A stretch of 64,000 bases of DNA from a bacterium. Its GTDB lineage: Bacteria > Electryoneota > RPQS01. The translations under genes were made by a program, and so were the position numbers. The DNA lies in assembly GCA_016702305.1 (NCBI GenBank), contig JADJEH010000017.1, positions 62,001-126,000 on the forward strand, read 5' to 3'. Shown here piece by piece: positions 17,510 to 26,564 of this stretch (within the stretch, counting starts at the first letter, position 1; each line of letters opens with the position of its first letter). The notes beneath the pieces are model-generated. The model had not been told where the DNA came from. It worked only from the letters and a program-made list of their open reading frames with translations, and did not search any database.

Positions 17510-17982
17510 TTTTGATCGCCCACAACGGCCTCGTGCCGCCCCGGGTGAATCGTCAATTGGTCGAACGACAGGACTTCGTCCTCGCTGTGCACGGCCTCGG
17601 CCCGCCGCCGCAACACGGCCTTGGCCCTCGCGATGATGACTTTCGGGCTGAACGGTTTCGTGACATAGTCATCGGCGCCAAGCTCCAATCCCGTCACAAT
17701 ATCCGCCTCCTCGGCCTTCGCGGTCAGCATCAAGATCGGGATGTTCGCCGTGGAACCGTCCGACTTCAGTCGGCGGCATACCTGCAAGCCATCCATCCCC
17801 GGCAGCATCAAATCCAGCAGGATCAGGTCCGGCGGCAGCACGCCCACCGCGGCCAGCGCCTGCTCACCTGATTCGACAGCCCGTACATTGAAACCGTCCC
17901 GCGCCAAGTTGTATTCGAGCAACTCGCGGATATCATGTTCGTCCTCAACGACCAAAACGGAGTTCTTCGTCTTCGTGTTCAC
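17500..17982 (-). CDS. Response regulator, PhoB-like receiver fragment (frameshifted)
   Basis: Receiver domain of a two-component regulator: acidic pocket VVEDEHD, phosphoacceptor in LILLDLMLPGMDGL, conserved Thr in MLTAKAEEADI and Lys in ADDYVTKPFSPKVI. After the receiver the frame runs through the linker (LSFDQLTIHPGRHEAVVGDQ) and stops two codons after the frameshift point. Together with the following fragment it would make a normal 230-aa PhoB-type regulator paired with the histidine kinase downstream. Start: GTG 17982 (NTKTKNSVLVVEDEH); a TTG at 17994 is possible. Confidence 0.85.
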   Translation of the reverse strand: MNTKTKNSVLVVEDEHDIRELLEYNLARDGFNVRAVESGEQALAAVGVLPPDLILLDLMLPGMDGLQVCRRLKSDGSTANIPILMLTAKAEEADIVTGLELGADDYVTKPFSPKVIIARAKAVLRRRAEAVHSEDEVLSFDQLTIHPGRHEAVVGDQKWT

Positions 17983-18131
17983 GGCTGTTGCCAAGTTGTT
18001 TAGGGTCGCCCGAAGAATACGAGAATAGTGTAAGAACCGTGTGAGCGCAAGTCCAACAGGTCACGTCCCCGATAATCCGAAATTCGTAAAATCGGAAAAT
18101 CGAAATTCCGCGACCTCACCACCTGACGCCT

Positions 18132-18605
18132 CTAATGCGGCTTCGGCTCAGTCTCATGAATCACACCTGCCCGCGCATCGCTAAGTTTTTTCAACATTTG
18201 CTCTCTATCGCTCGCAAATTTCTCTATACACGCACCGCAGCAGAATTTCACCAGCGTATTCCCCGAAACGTATTCTACCGGTTCACCCATCGAACCCAAG
18301 TCATGTCCCGATACCACGCAGGTTTTCAGGGGATAGCTGTCCCGCTGCTCCATCCTGATCTGCTCTTCTAGGCTCGAAATATATGTTTCTGGAGATTTTG
18401 TGTACGGAGCAACACACTCAATACAACAAAATTTCAGATCCCGACCCGCATGCTGCAGGGACACACTGGCCGCCCCCAGAGCGTCACCACACGAAAGACA
18501 TGTTGTTAACGGATACGGATAGTCAGGCACGCTTCCCGCAGCGCCCGTGTCCTCGCCCGCCGAAAGTCGCGACACTGCTACCAAAATCAACAAAATCAAA
18601 CGCAT
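18132..18605 (-). CDS. Exported protein with two TRASH-like cysteine-rich repeats
   Basis: 157 aa with an N-terminal signal peptide (about 1-16). The mature part contains two related units: YPLTTCLSCGDALG ... KFCCIECVAPY (about 31-70) and YPLKTCVVSGHDLG ... KFCCGACIEKF (about 91-131). The spacing of the cysteines and the FCCxxC pairs resembles TRASH/YHS-like metal-binding modules, so a periplasmic or surface metal-binding role is plausible; the substrate is unknown. The second unit has VVSG where the first has LSCG, so one cysteine differs. A good ribosome binding site (AAGGAGA) precedes the ATG. It lies 17 nt after the esterase gene stop and may be cotranscribed with it. Confidence 0.7.
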   Translation of the reverse strand: MRLILLILVAVSRLSAGEDTGAAGSVPDYPYPLTTCLSCGDALGAASVSLQHAGRDLKFCCIECVAPYTKSPETYISSLEEQIRMEQRDSYPLKTCVVSGHDLGSMGEPVEYVSGNTLVKFCCGACIEKFASDREQMLKKLSDARAGVIHETEPKPH

Positions 18606-18622
18606 CCTTGTCTCCTTGGGCG

Positions 18623-20068
18623 TTATTTCAGCAACACCATTTTCACCACGCCAACCTGCGATGCGGCCACCACACGCGCAAAGTAGATACCTGATGCGAA
18701 ACCCGTCCCGTCAAACTCAAACTCATGTTTTCCAACAGATAAAGTACTGTTCACCAGGCTGGCCACGACCCGCCCAGTCGTATCGTAAACCTGCAAATCC
18801 ACGAGGCTCTCATGCAGCAGCGTGAACGATATGTTAGTAGTTGGATTAAATGGATTTGGATAATTCTGCGCGAGTTCAAACGTATTAATAGAGGGCGGGC
18901 CGGCAGGAACGACCGGTATCGCCGCCGGAAGCAAATACGTCAGGCCTTCATCCAGATGCGCTCGCCAGTTGCCCCAGCTATGCCCATCATGATGCGTCTG
19001 GAAATAGTACGGATAGTCCTGTTCTTCCAATATTTGCACAAGATTCTGCGCGAGCGGAATCAACACCAGAATGTCATAGGTCCCAATGTCCACGTAGAAC
19101 CGCAGGCCCAAGTTGGCGTTCGCTTCCAACCCATCGGAGATTGAACTCTGCACGTTCGGCGACTGCGCGCATACCAGTCCAAAAACTTCCGGGTAGGTCA
19201 CGGCCAGCCAGAGCGAGATATTCCCTCCGTTCGAGGCCCCCGCCGTCGCCCGCCGCTGCGGATCGTCACACGTATTGTAGGCCGCATCCACAAACGGCAG
19301 CAACTCCTGCGTGATGAATCGGCCGAAGGCCGCCTGCTGATTGCCAGCATATTCCGGCTCCCGGTTCACGGCCGGCACAAACACAGCGATCACCGGCTGG
19401 ATCGCGTTCTCGTGAATCAGGTAGTCTAAGATCCGATCGGTCCGGCCCAAAGTGAGATAATCCAACCCGTCATGGACCACCAGCAGCGCATAGCATTCCC
19501 CGTTCGGATCGTAGTTCGGCGGCGTGTAAATGCGCACCCGCCGCGTATTCCCTAACTCAGAGCTGGCGAACATCGTGTCCCGCAAAGCGCCATGGGGAAT
19601 GTCCGGGTAGAACTCAATCGCCGGCGGCGGCACAAACTCCGGCATCCGCAACTCCGAATTCGGCCCGAACCCGCCCTGAACCTGATACGGATTCCGAGGA
19701 TCCAATATCCAATTCGAGTTATTGAGGACGAACTTGTAGTCCAGCCGCGCATCCGCCTCAAAGACACGGCTGAAGTACCAAAGGTCCGTCCCGTTCACCA
19801 GCGTCATGCTGTTCACTCCGGGCGTCCAACCGTTCATGTCCCCCGGCACACTAACAGACGTGGCCGCACCTCGATAAAGAAAATGGGCCTGGTTTGTCTC
19901 CTCTATATAGGGGAAACCCGGAACCGCTTGCATGAAGCTGTCAACAATGGCGCCGCGCTGGTCCATCGGGGCGGAATTCACCCGCGACAGGAACGCGCTG
20001 AAGGTCTGGCCCCAACATAGAGAGGCATAAGCCAAAACGGAGAGGCATAGCATGCTATAGCTGTTCAT
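18623..20068 (-). CDS. Secreted esterase-D-type hydrolase with CBM48-like and sorting domains
   Basis: 481-aa exported alpha/beta hydrolase. Order: signal peptide (about 1-20), CBM48/AMPK-type beta-sandwich (about 45-125, with SVPGDMNGWTPG and YKFVLNNSNWILDPRNP), esterase domain (about 135-370) with nucleophile Ser279 in GASNGG and a HDGHSWGNW segment that supplies the likely catalytic His, and an NPFNPTT-type C-terminal sorting domain (about 395-481). It resembles enterochelin-esterase/feruloyl-esterase folds; the carbohydrate-binding front suggests a polysaccharide deacylase, but the substrate is not determined. ATG at 20068 follows GGGTGG; GTG 20077 is an alternative. Confidence 0.82.
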   Translation of the reverse strand: MNSYSMLCLSVLAYASLCWGQTFSAFLSRVNSAPMDQRGAIVDSFMQAVPGFPYIEETNQAHFLYRGAATSVSVPGDMNGWTPGVNSMTLVNGTDLWYFSRVFEADARLDYKFVLNNSNWILDPRNPYQVQGGFGPNSELRMPEFVPPPAIEFYPDIPHGALRDTMFASSELGNTRRVRIYTPPNYDPNGECYALLVVHDGLDYLTLGRTDRILDYLIHENAIQPVIAVFVPAVNREPEYAGNQQAAFGRFITQELLPFVDAAYNTCDDPQRRATAGASNGGNISLWLAVTYPEVFGLVCAQSPNVQSSISDGLEANANLGLRFYVDIGTYDILVLIPLAQNLVQILEEQDYPYYFQTHHDGHSWGNWRAHLDEGLTYLLPAAIPVVPAGPPSINTFELAQNYPNPFNPTTNISFTLLHESLVDLQVYDTTGRVVASLVNSTLSVGKHEFEFDGTGFASGIYFARVVAASQVGVVKMVLLK

Positions 20069-20226
20069 GACGACCACCCGGTTATACTGCGATTTCCTTC
20101 AATATATAGCTGTTACGGCAAACTTGCACGCCCCTTTTCTCCCCAACAAAAAGGGCCCTAAAGCCGCATAAATACCGACAATTCAACCGTAAAGCGTAGA
20201 ATTGATTGTAGTGAAATTGCAGTTTT

Positions 20227-20276
20227 GTGACACCAACACTTGACAAACAGTACGAGGTACCTTAACTTACTGTCAC
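20227..20276 (+). promoter_or_regulatory. Putative promoter of the polysaccharide locus
   Basis: A perfect -35 hexamer TTGACA (20240-20245) is followed after 17 bp by a weak -10 TAACTT (20263-20268). The pair is flanked by inverted hexamers GTGACA (20227-20232) and TGTCAC (20271-20276), which might be half-sites of a regulator. It lies about 75 bp upstream of the receptor start codon. Confidence 0.4.
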
Positions 20277-20343
20277 GAATAACTTAAACGAAGGATTAGC
20301 TGCCATGACCTGGTCAGCATTAGGATAGCGTAGAGGCACTCAT

Positions 20344-23043
20344 ATGTGGTTGGGAATTCGGAGTTTCCGAGGTGGAACGGCCGGGCTGTGGCTACTCATT
20401 GCCATGTGCTCGGCTGTTTTTGCTGGCACGACCGGCAAGATCGCAGGGCGCGTGACCGACGGCGAAACCGGTGATCCCGTCATCGGCGCAGCAGTAATGA
20501 TCGAGGGGACAAGCCTCGGAGCTGCTGCCGATATCAACGGCGATTTCTTTATCCTGAATGTAACGCCTGGCGAAATCAGCCTGCGGGTGACCGCGATCGG
20601 CTACTCGCCCAAGACCATTCAAGGACTGCGCGTCATCACCGACCAGACGACCACGGCCAACTTCGTCCTGGGCATCGAGGCGATCACCACCGGAGAGGTT
20701 GTGATCACCGCCGAGCGTAAACTGATCGAGAATGACCGCACGTTTGCCACCTCGACGGTCGGCAGCTCGGACATTCAGGCGCTCCCCGTTACGAATCTCG
20801 GCCAAGTCATCGAAATTCAGGCCGGCGTGGTGGACGGTCACTTCCGCGGTGGACGCTCCAGCGAGGTCATGTACCTCGTGGACGGTATCTCCGTCACCGA
20901 TGCCTATGACAATAGTCAGGGCACCCAGGTAGACGATAACTCCGTTCAAGAGCTCCAAGTCATTAGCGGTACCTTCAACGCCGAGTACGGTCAGGCGATG
21001 TCCGGCATCGTTAATATCGTTACCAAGGAAGGTGCGCAGGACTATCACGGAACCGTCTCCTCCGAGTTCGGTGACTACGTTTCTGACCACACAAATACGT
21101 GGATGAATATCGGCAGCGTCTCGCCGCTGGATATTCAGGATTACAACGCCACGCTCTATGGGCCCGTGCCCTTCATTGACAAGCTCTCGTTTTACGGGAG
21201 CTTGCGCTATTTAGATGACGACGGCTGGCTCTATGGCGAGCGCCGTTGGGATGTCTTCTTTCCCAACGATCCCGACTCCACGTTTGTCTCGCGCAACCAG
21301 GACGACTCCTACGCCGCGATGAACTACAACCTCGAGCGCTGGGCCAACCTGAAATTGACCTATCCGCTCACGTCGCGGATGAAGCTCAACTACTCGACCT
21401 TTTACAGCGCCCGCACCTACCGCGACTACTCCCATGACTGGAAGTACATCCCCGACGGCACGCTGCGCCGCTATCGCGATGGCCGCACCAACGTCCTGAA
21501 GCTGAATCACGCCCTCAGTCAGGCCATGTTCTATGAAGCGGCCCTGACCAATACGTGGAGCGAGTATCAGCACTACCTCTTTGAAGATCCCGCGGACTCC
21601 CGCTACCTGCATCCCGAGTATCAGGACATCAACCCGCCCTATACTCTGAATCTGGCAGGCACGGACCTCGCTCGCTTCCGCCGCTGGACCAACACGACGC
21701 AGGCCTCCGGCAACCTGTCCTATCAGGCCAGCAAGCTGCACCTCCTTAAGTTCGGCCTGGATGTTAAAGCCCACGAGCTGTTCTATGAAGATATTAATTT
21801 GGTGCCGGTCGAATCCGGTCCCAACGATTTCGTCTTCTCGATTGAACCAACGTCCTTCCCCTCGCACGACCTCTATAGGAATAACCCCTACGAACTGGCG
21901 ATCTACGCGCAAGACAAGTTTGAACTGCCCTCGCTGATTGTCAACTTCGGCGTGCGTTTCGACTACTTCGAGCCCGATGGCCGCGTGCTGTCGGACCCGA
22001 AGGACCCCAACGTCTATAATCCCCTGCTGCCGGAACGCGAAGCTCAGACCCTTGAACAGCGCCTTGCCTATTGGTATAAGGACGCTACGCCCAAATCGCG
22101 CATCTCCCCGCGCCTCGGCATCGCCTACCCCATGTCCGATGAAGGCGTCTTCCACTTCGCATACGGTCACTTCGTCCAGCGCCCGACCTTCGAGCGCATG
22201 TACGCCAATCCCGAGTACGAACTCGAATCCGGCGTCGGTCTGAATACCGTTATGGGCAACCCCGATCTCGATGTCGAAGAAACCGTCACCTACGAGTTCG
22301 GCTTCCAACAGCAGATTCACGAAGACGTGTCGCTCTCGACCTCGCTGTTCTTCCGCGACATCCGCAGCCTCGTCGCGACCGACCGCATTGTCGAGACCTA
22401 CTCGTCCGGCACGAAATACTCGCAGTACATTAACCGCAGCTTCGGCGAAGTCAAAGGCATAACGCTGTCCCTCGACAAACGGATGGCCAATAACTTCAGC
22501 GCGTTTGTGGACTATACCTACCAGATCGCAGAAGGCAACGCCAGCGACCCGCAGTCGGCCTTCAACGACCTCAAGGGCAACAACCCCCGCGAACCCGAAC
22601 AGCAGCTCGTGCCGCTCGATTGGGACCGCCGTCACACGCTGAACGTCAGCCTGACCTATGCCAAACCCGGTCTCTCCGGCTATGGTGCCACCTTGTTAGG
22701 TAAGTACGGCTCAGGACTGCCCTACTCGCCCACCGACGACGGCATCCGCACCGGCTTTGAGAATGATGGCCGCCGACCCGACTACTACAACGTGGACATG
22801 AACGGCTTCAAGTCTTTCAAGCTCGGCAAACGCAAAATCATTCTGACCGCCACAATTCAGAATGTCTTTGATATCAAGAATGAAGACCGCGTCTACAACG
22901 ATACCGGCCGTGCCGGATACACCATCGTCCAGAATGGCGCCGTCGAAGTGCCGGACATAAATACCCTCGATGAAGTCTACCCTGACCCGTCGCAGTATTC
23001 CCGTCCCCGGCTGGTTAAACTGGGTGTGACCTACGAATTTTGA
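20344..23043 (+). CDS. TonB-dependent outer-membrane receptor
   Basis: 899-aa receptor. Signal peptide (about 1-27), carboxypeptidase-regulatory-like N-terminal domain (about 31-112; GKIAGRVTDGETGDPVIGAA), plug domain (about 120-230; VMYLVDGISVTDAY and MSGIVNIVTKEG) and a beta-barrel with many aromatic/glycine strands, ending in the C-terminal phenylalanine YEF typical of outer-membrane barrels. The N-terminal add-on is shared with SusC-type receptors, but no SusD partner follows. It is translationally coupled to the next two genes. The ligand is likely an oligosaccharide given the downstream amylases, but this rests on context. ATG 20344 has GAGG upstream. Confidence 0.9.
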   Translation: MWLGIRSFRGGTAGLWLLIAMCSAVFAGTTGKIAGRVTDGETGDPVIGAAVMIEGTSLGAAADINGDFFILNVTPGEISLRVTAIGYSPKTIQGLRVITDQTTTANFVLGIEAITTGEVVITAERKLIENDRTFATSTVGSSDIQALPVTNLGQVIEIQAGVVDGHFRGGRSSEVMYLVDGISVTDAYDNSQGTQVDDNSVQELQVISGTFNAEYGQAMSGIVNIVTKEGAQDYHGTVSSEFGDYVSDHTNTWMNIGSVSPLDIQDYNATLYGPVPFIDKLSFYGSLRYLDDDGWLYGERRWDVFFPNDPDSTFVSRNQDDSYAAMNYNLERWANLKLTYPLTSRMKLNYSTFYSARTYRDYSHDWKYIPDGTLRRYRDGRTNVLKLNHALSQAMFYEAALTNTWSEYQHYLFEDPADSRYLHPEYQDINPPYTLNLAGTDLARFRRWTNTTQASGNLSYQASKLHLLKFGLDVKAHELFYEDINLVPVESGPNDFVFSIEPTSFPSHDLYRNNPYELAIYAQDKFELPSLIVNFGVRFDYFEPDGRVLSDPKDPNVYNPLLPEREAQTLEQRLAYWYKDATPKSRISPRLGIAYPMSDEGVFHFAYGHFVQRPTFERMYANPEYELESGVGLNTVMGNPDLDVEETVTYEFGFQQQIHEDVSLSTSLFFRDIRSLVATDRIVETYSSGTKYSQYINRSFGEVKGITLSLDKRMANNFSAFVDYTYQIAEGNASDPQSAFNDLKGNNPREPEQQLVPLDWDRRHTLNVSLTYAKPGLSGYGATLLGKYGSGLPYSPTDDGIRTGFENDGRRPDYYNVDMNGFKSFKLGKRKIILTATIQNVFDIKNEDRVYNDTGRAGYTIVQNGAVEVPDINTLDEVYPDPSQYSRPRLVKLGVTYEF

Positions 23044-23051
23044 GAACTCCT

Positions 23052-26000
23052 GTGACTAATTCCCGCCCGTCCCTTGCGGGCACTTCGCTCCGCATCGTCC
23101 GACTCGCCGCATGCGCAGCCCTCCTCTTGGCGGGCGCTGCGCAGGCCCAAGTGGACTCGATGCTGACATACAAGGGCAACCCGCTCTATCGTGCCAAAAA
23201 CTTCATGAGCGGCAATCTCGTCTACACCGTATTCTATAACTACGGTCTTGTCGGCAATCTTGGCGAACGCTCCGGCGAATGGCCCGCCGGCACCAATAAT
23301 GAGTATGTCGGCGACGTCTCGCCGCTCGTCGGCGTCGAGTTTATTCATCCCTCCGGTGATACCCTCCGCGCTGTCTGTACCTCCGATGGCCCACGCGGGA
23401 ATCCCGACGGACCTCCCGGCGGTGGCGCTTTCTGGGGATTTGAACCGCTGCAAGGTTTCGCATCTCCTCCGGCCGTCGGGGAAGATCCGCTCGTCGCGCT
23501 CTCGAACCAACCCCGCACCTGGCCGCGCACGTGGCCCGACAAGAATGTCACCGACTCCCTGTCGAACGACCGCGCGTGGGTACGTGACGAGACTGACCCC
23601 GGCTGGCGTGGTGCGTGGAACGGCTATTTCGGCAAGAACGTGACGAACGCCGATCTCGAAAGCTACTACTTGATGGACGACCACCGCGACCTCGAATGGT
23701 TCGAGCGCACGGACAGCCTCGGCAACACTTATCACTACTATCCGAATCTGACGGACACCACGCGCCGTGGTTTGGGCTTGCGCGTCTCTGTGCGCGGCCT
23801 GCAATGGGCGCACTTCCTCGCGCAGGATGTCATTTTCTGGCTCTACGAAATTACCAACGTCAGCTCCTACGTCTATGACAAGGTCGCCTTCGGTATGGTC
23901 GTCGGCACGCTCTCAGGCGGCCGACAAGACTCCGAAGACGACTTGGCCTACTTCGATCTCGAAAACGACATCACCTACAGCTTCGACAGCGACGACCAAG
24001 GCTCGCCCGGCTGGGTTCCCGTCTCCGAAACCAACAACGTCGGCTACGTCGGCTACGCCTTCTTGGAATCTCCAGGCAATCCCGTGGACGGCATTGACAA
24101 CGACGGCGATTCCCAAGACCCGGCCAGCCCGCACCTGACCGGCGATATCCTGAACCTCTTCTTACAGCCCCGCGCCTTTGGTCCCGGACAGACTGTTGTC
24201 CTCATTGACTATGTGACCTACGAGCGCACGCTCTCCAGCTTCCCGCAGTCCGGTCCGCTCCGCTACCAGATTCGTGACCGCGAAATCCTCATCAACCCCG
24301 GCCAGCAGCTCATCGAAGACGGCGGCAACGGTATTGACGACAACCTGAACGGCTTGATTGACGAACGCATTGACCATCAGGACCTGGCTTACGTGGACTA
24401 CACCACCGGCCGTGGTGCGACGGACCTGCTGCTGGATGAGGCGCGCGATGACGGCGTGGACAACGACGGCGACTGGGATGCCTTGACCGACGACGTTGGC
24501 GGCGACGGCGTTGCCCTGACCGGCGATGCCGGCGAAGGTGACGGCCGCCCGACCAACGGAGAACCGCGCTTCGACAGGACTGACGTGGACGAGTCCGACC
24601 AGATCGGCTTGACATCGTTTGACTACTTCTCGCCCCCCGGTTCCATTCGCATGCGTGACGATCAGGCGCTCTGGGATCGCATGAACCCGGGCCGCTTCGA
24701 CGTCGTCTCGACCGAACCTCAAGACGGTGACTTCGTCTATGGCTCGGGCTTCTTCCCGCTCCGGCCCGGACAAACCGAGCGCTTCTCCATGGCGCTGGCT
24801 TACGGGCAAGACTTGCTCGACATCACGGACAATAAGATCACCGTCCAGCAGATCTACAACGAGAATTACAACTTCGCCCGCCCGCCGGACAAGCCCACGG
24901 CATGGTCCGTCCCCGGTGACGGCAAAGTGACACTCTACTGGGATGACATCGCCGAAGCGTCGTTCGATCCGGTGACCGGCTTCGACTTTGAAGGCTACAA
25001 AATCTATCGTGCGACCGACCCTGGCTTCAACGAAGTCTTCACGGTCACTGACGGTCTGGGCCGCAAGGTCTTCCATCAGCCCATCGCGCAGTTTGACCTT
25101 GACAACGGCAACGCCGGCTTTTTCCCGGTCATTCGCAACTCGGTCATCTACTTCCTCGGCAACGACACCGGCCTCGAACATACGTGGACCGACACCACCG
25201 TTGAAAACGGCCAGACCTACTACTACGCCGTCGTCGCCTACGATCGCGGCGATGTCGCGAAGGAAATTCTGCCCGCCGAAAACAGCAAAACCATCGTCCT
25301 TGACGTCAGCGGTAACGTGACGCTCGATATCAACACCGTTACGGTCACGCCGCGCGCCCCCGCGCTGGGCTATGTCGAACCGGAAGTCTCCACCGTGACG
25401 CACGTCGCCGGCTTCTCCACCGGCACGATGGGCACGTTCGTGCTCGATCCAGCGGGCGTAACCTCCACGACAAATTACCGCATAAACTTCTCGCAGGAAG
25501 CCGATACGCTTCCGCTGACCTACACCATCACACGCAGCAATCTGGACGGCGAGTCGGTCGTGGTCACCGGTGTCTCGCTCACGCCGCAAGACAATCTGAT
25601 TGAACGCGCCTCGCTGTTCTCCGCATATTACGATTCGCTCTTCAACCTCGAACCCGGCACCTTCGACGCGCGGCAGTTCTTCCGCGTCGCCGGGACACGC
25701 CTATACGACGGACAGCAAGGTTACCTGTTGTTCCCGCGTGACACGGTCGCCATCCTCGAACGCAGCGGCTGGCAATCCGAAAACGCGGACGGTCTCCTGA
25801 ACTTTGAGTTCGAGTTGGGCAATATCAACCAGCTCAACTGGCGCGGCAAGAAACAACCGGCGACCTACGAAATCGAGTTCTTCGATCACATCGTGGACAC
25901 ATCGCTGGCGATGGTCTACCCGATTAATCCGCCGTTCAACCTGCCCGCCGTGCCCGTCAACTTCCGCGTTAAGAACTTGAGCTCTGATCAGTATATCAAG

Positions 26001-26564
26001 TTCGCATTTGAAGATTCCACAGGCTTCAACGGGCTCGTGGACGATAAAGATGTCGTCTACTTCCGCGAACGCATCAACAACGTACTCGATCTGACGTGGA
26101 CCGTCGAGTTCTTTGCGCGCGCCGCCACGGGCGACACCGTTCTGCCCCAGCCCGGCGATGTTCTTCACCTCGAAACCTATCAGCCGTTCACCGTCGCCGA
26201 TACCTTTGCCTATACGGTCGCTCCGGCACGCATTGACGCTGGCAACGTGAACCTCGATCGCATCAACGTCTATCCCAACCCCTACGTCGCGGCTTCGCCT
26301 CAGGAGCCGGCCAATCAGTTCAACGAGGGCCGCGGTGAACGACGACTGACCTTTAACCATCTGCCCGACCGCTGCACTATTCGCATCTACACCGCGCGCG
26401 GCGACCTGGTAGACACCATTGAACATGACGCGGGCATTGACGACGGCACCGCCAACTGGGATATGCGCAATTTTGACGGACTCAATGTAGCCTATGGCGT
26501 CTATCTGTTTCATGTTGATTCACCTTACGGTGAAAAGACGGGAAGGTTCGCGGTGATCAAGTGA
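23052..26564 (+). CDS. Giant secreted protein with Ca-binding-like repeats, FN3 and C-terminal sorting domain
   Basis: About 1170 aa with a signal peptide (AACAALLLAGAAQAQ). I do not recognise the N-terminal half. Acidic repeats such as GIDNDGDSQD, GIDDNLNGLIDE and GVDNDGDWDALTDD (about 345-490) look like calcium-binding thrombospondin-3-type loops. An FN3-like domain (about 615-740; KVTLYWDDIAE, YYYAVVAYDRGD) follows, and the C-terminus (NVYPNPYVAASPQEP to GRFAVIK) is a divergent type-A sorting domain. It lies between the TonB receptor and a PorV-like gene, an order that suggests a surface complex. GTG 23052 is my start; a TTG at 23040 overlapping the receptor stop is possible. Confidence 0.75.
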   Translation: MTNSRPSLAGTSLRIVRLAACAALLLAGAAQAQVDSMLTYKGNPLYRAKNFMSGNLVYTVFYNYGLVGNLGERSGEWPAGTNNEYVGDVSPLVGVEFIHPSGDTLRAVCTSDGPRGNPDGPPGGGAFWGFEPLQGFASPPAVGEDPLVALSNQPRTWPRTWPDKNVTDSLSNDRAWVRDETDPGWRGAWNGYFGKNVTNADLESYYLMDDHRDLEWFERTDSLGNTYHYYPNLTDTTRRGLGLRVSVRGLQWAHFLAQDVIFWLYEITNVSSYVYDKVAFGMVVGTLSGGRQDSEDDLAYFDLENDITYSFDSDDQGSPGWVPVSETNNVGYVGYAFLESPGNPVDGIDNDGDSQDPASPHLTGDILNLFLQPRAFGPGQTVVLIDYVTYERTLSSFPQSGPLRYQIRDREILINPGQQLIEDGGNGIDDNLNGLIDERIDHQDLAYVDYTTGRGATDLLLDEARDDGVDNDGDWDALTDDVGGDGVALTGDAGEGDGRPTNGEPRFDRTDVDESDQIGLTSFDYFSPPGSIRMRDDQALWDRMNPGRFDVVSTEPQDGDFVYGSGFFPLRPGQTERFSMALAYGQDLLDITDNKITVQQIYNENYNFARPPDKPTAWSVPGDGKVTLYWDDIAEASFDPVTGFDFEGYKIYRATDPGFNEVFTVTDGLGRKVFHQPIAQFDLDNGNAGFFPVIRNSVIYFLGNDTGLEHTWTDTTVENGQTYYYAVVAYDRGDVAKEILPAENSKTIVLDVSGNVTLDINTVTVTPRAPALGYVEPEVSTVTHVAGFSTGTMGTFVLDPAGVTSTTNYRINFSQEADTLPLTYTITRSNLDGESVVVTGVSLTPQDNLIERASLFSAYYDSLFNLEPGTFDARQFFRVAGTRLYDGQQGYLLFPRDTVAILERSGWQSENADGLLNFEFELGNINQLNWRGKKQPATYEIEFFDHIVDTSLAMVYPINPPFNLPAVPVNFRVKNLSSDQYIKFAFEDSTGFNGLVDDKDVVYFRERINNVLDLTWTVEFFARAATGDTVLPQPGDVLHLETYQPFTVADTFAYTVAPARIDAGNVNLDRINVYPNPYVAASPQEPANQFNEGRGERRLTFNHLPDRCTIRIYTARGDLVDTIEHDAGIDDGTANWDMRNFDGLNVAYGVYLFHVDSPYGEKTGRFAVIK

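Noticed and set aside
21211..22635. 474-aa minus-strand open frame
   Set aside because: Antisense to the TonB-dependent receptor barrel; a mirror frame caused by high GC at third positions. Similar long antisense frames at 24162-25589, 28019-29188 and 42389-44125 were dropped for the same reason.
24060..24560. Possible repeat array (recurring GAC/GGC-rich units)
   Set aside because: These are codons of acidic calcium-binding-like loops inside one open reading frame, not a CRISPR or tandem DNA repeat.
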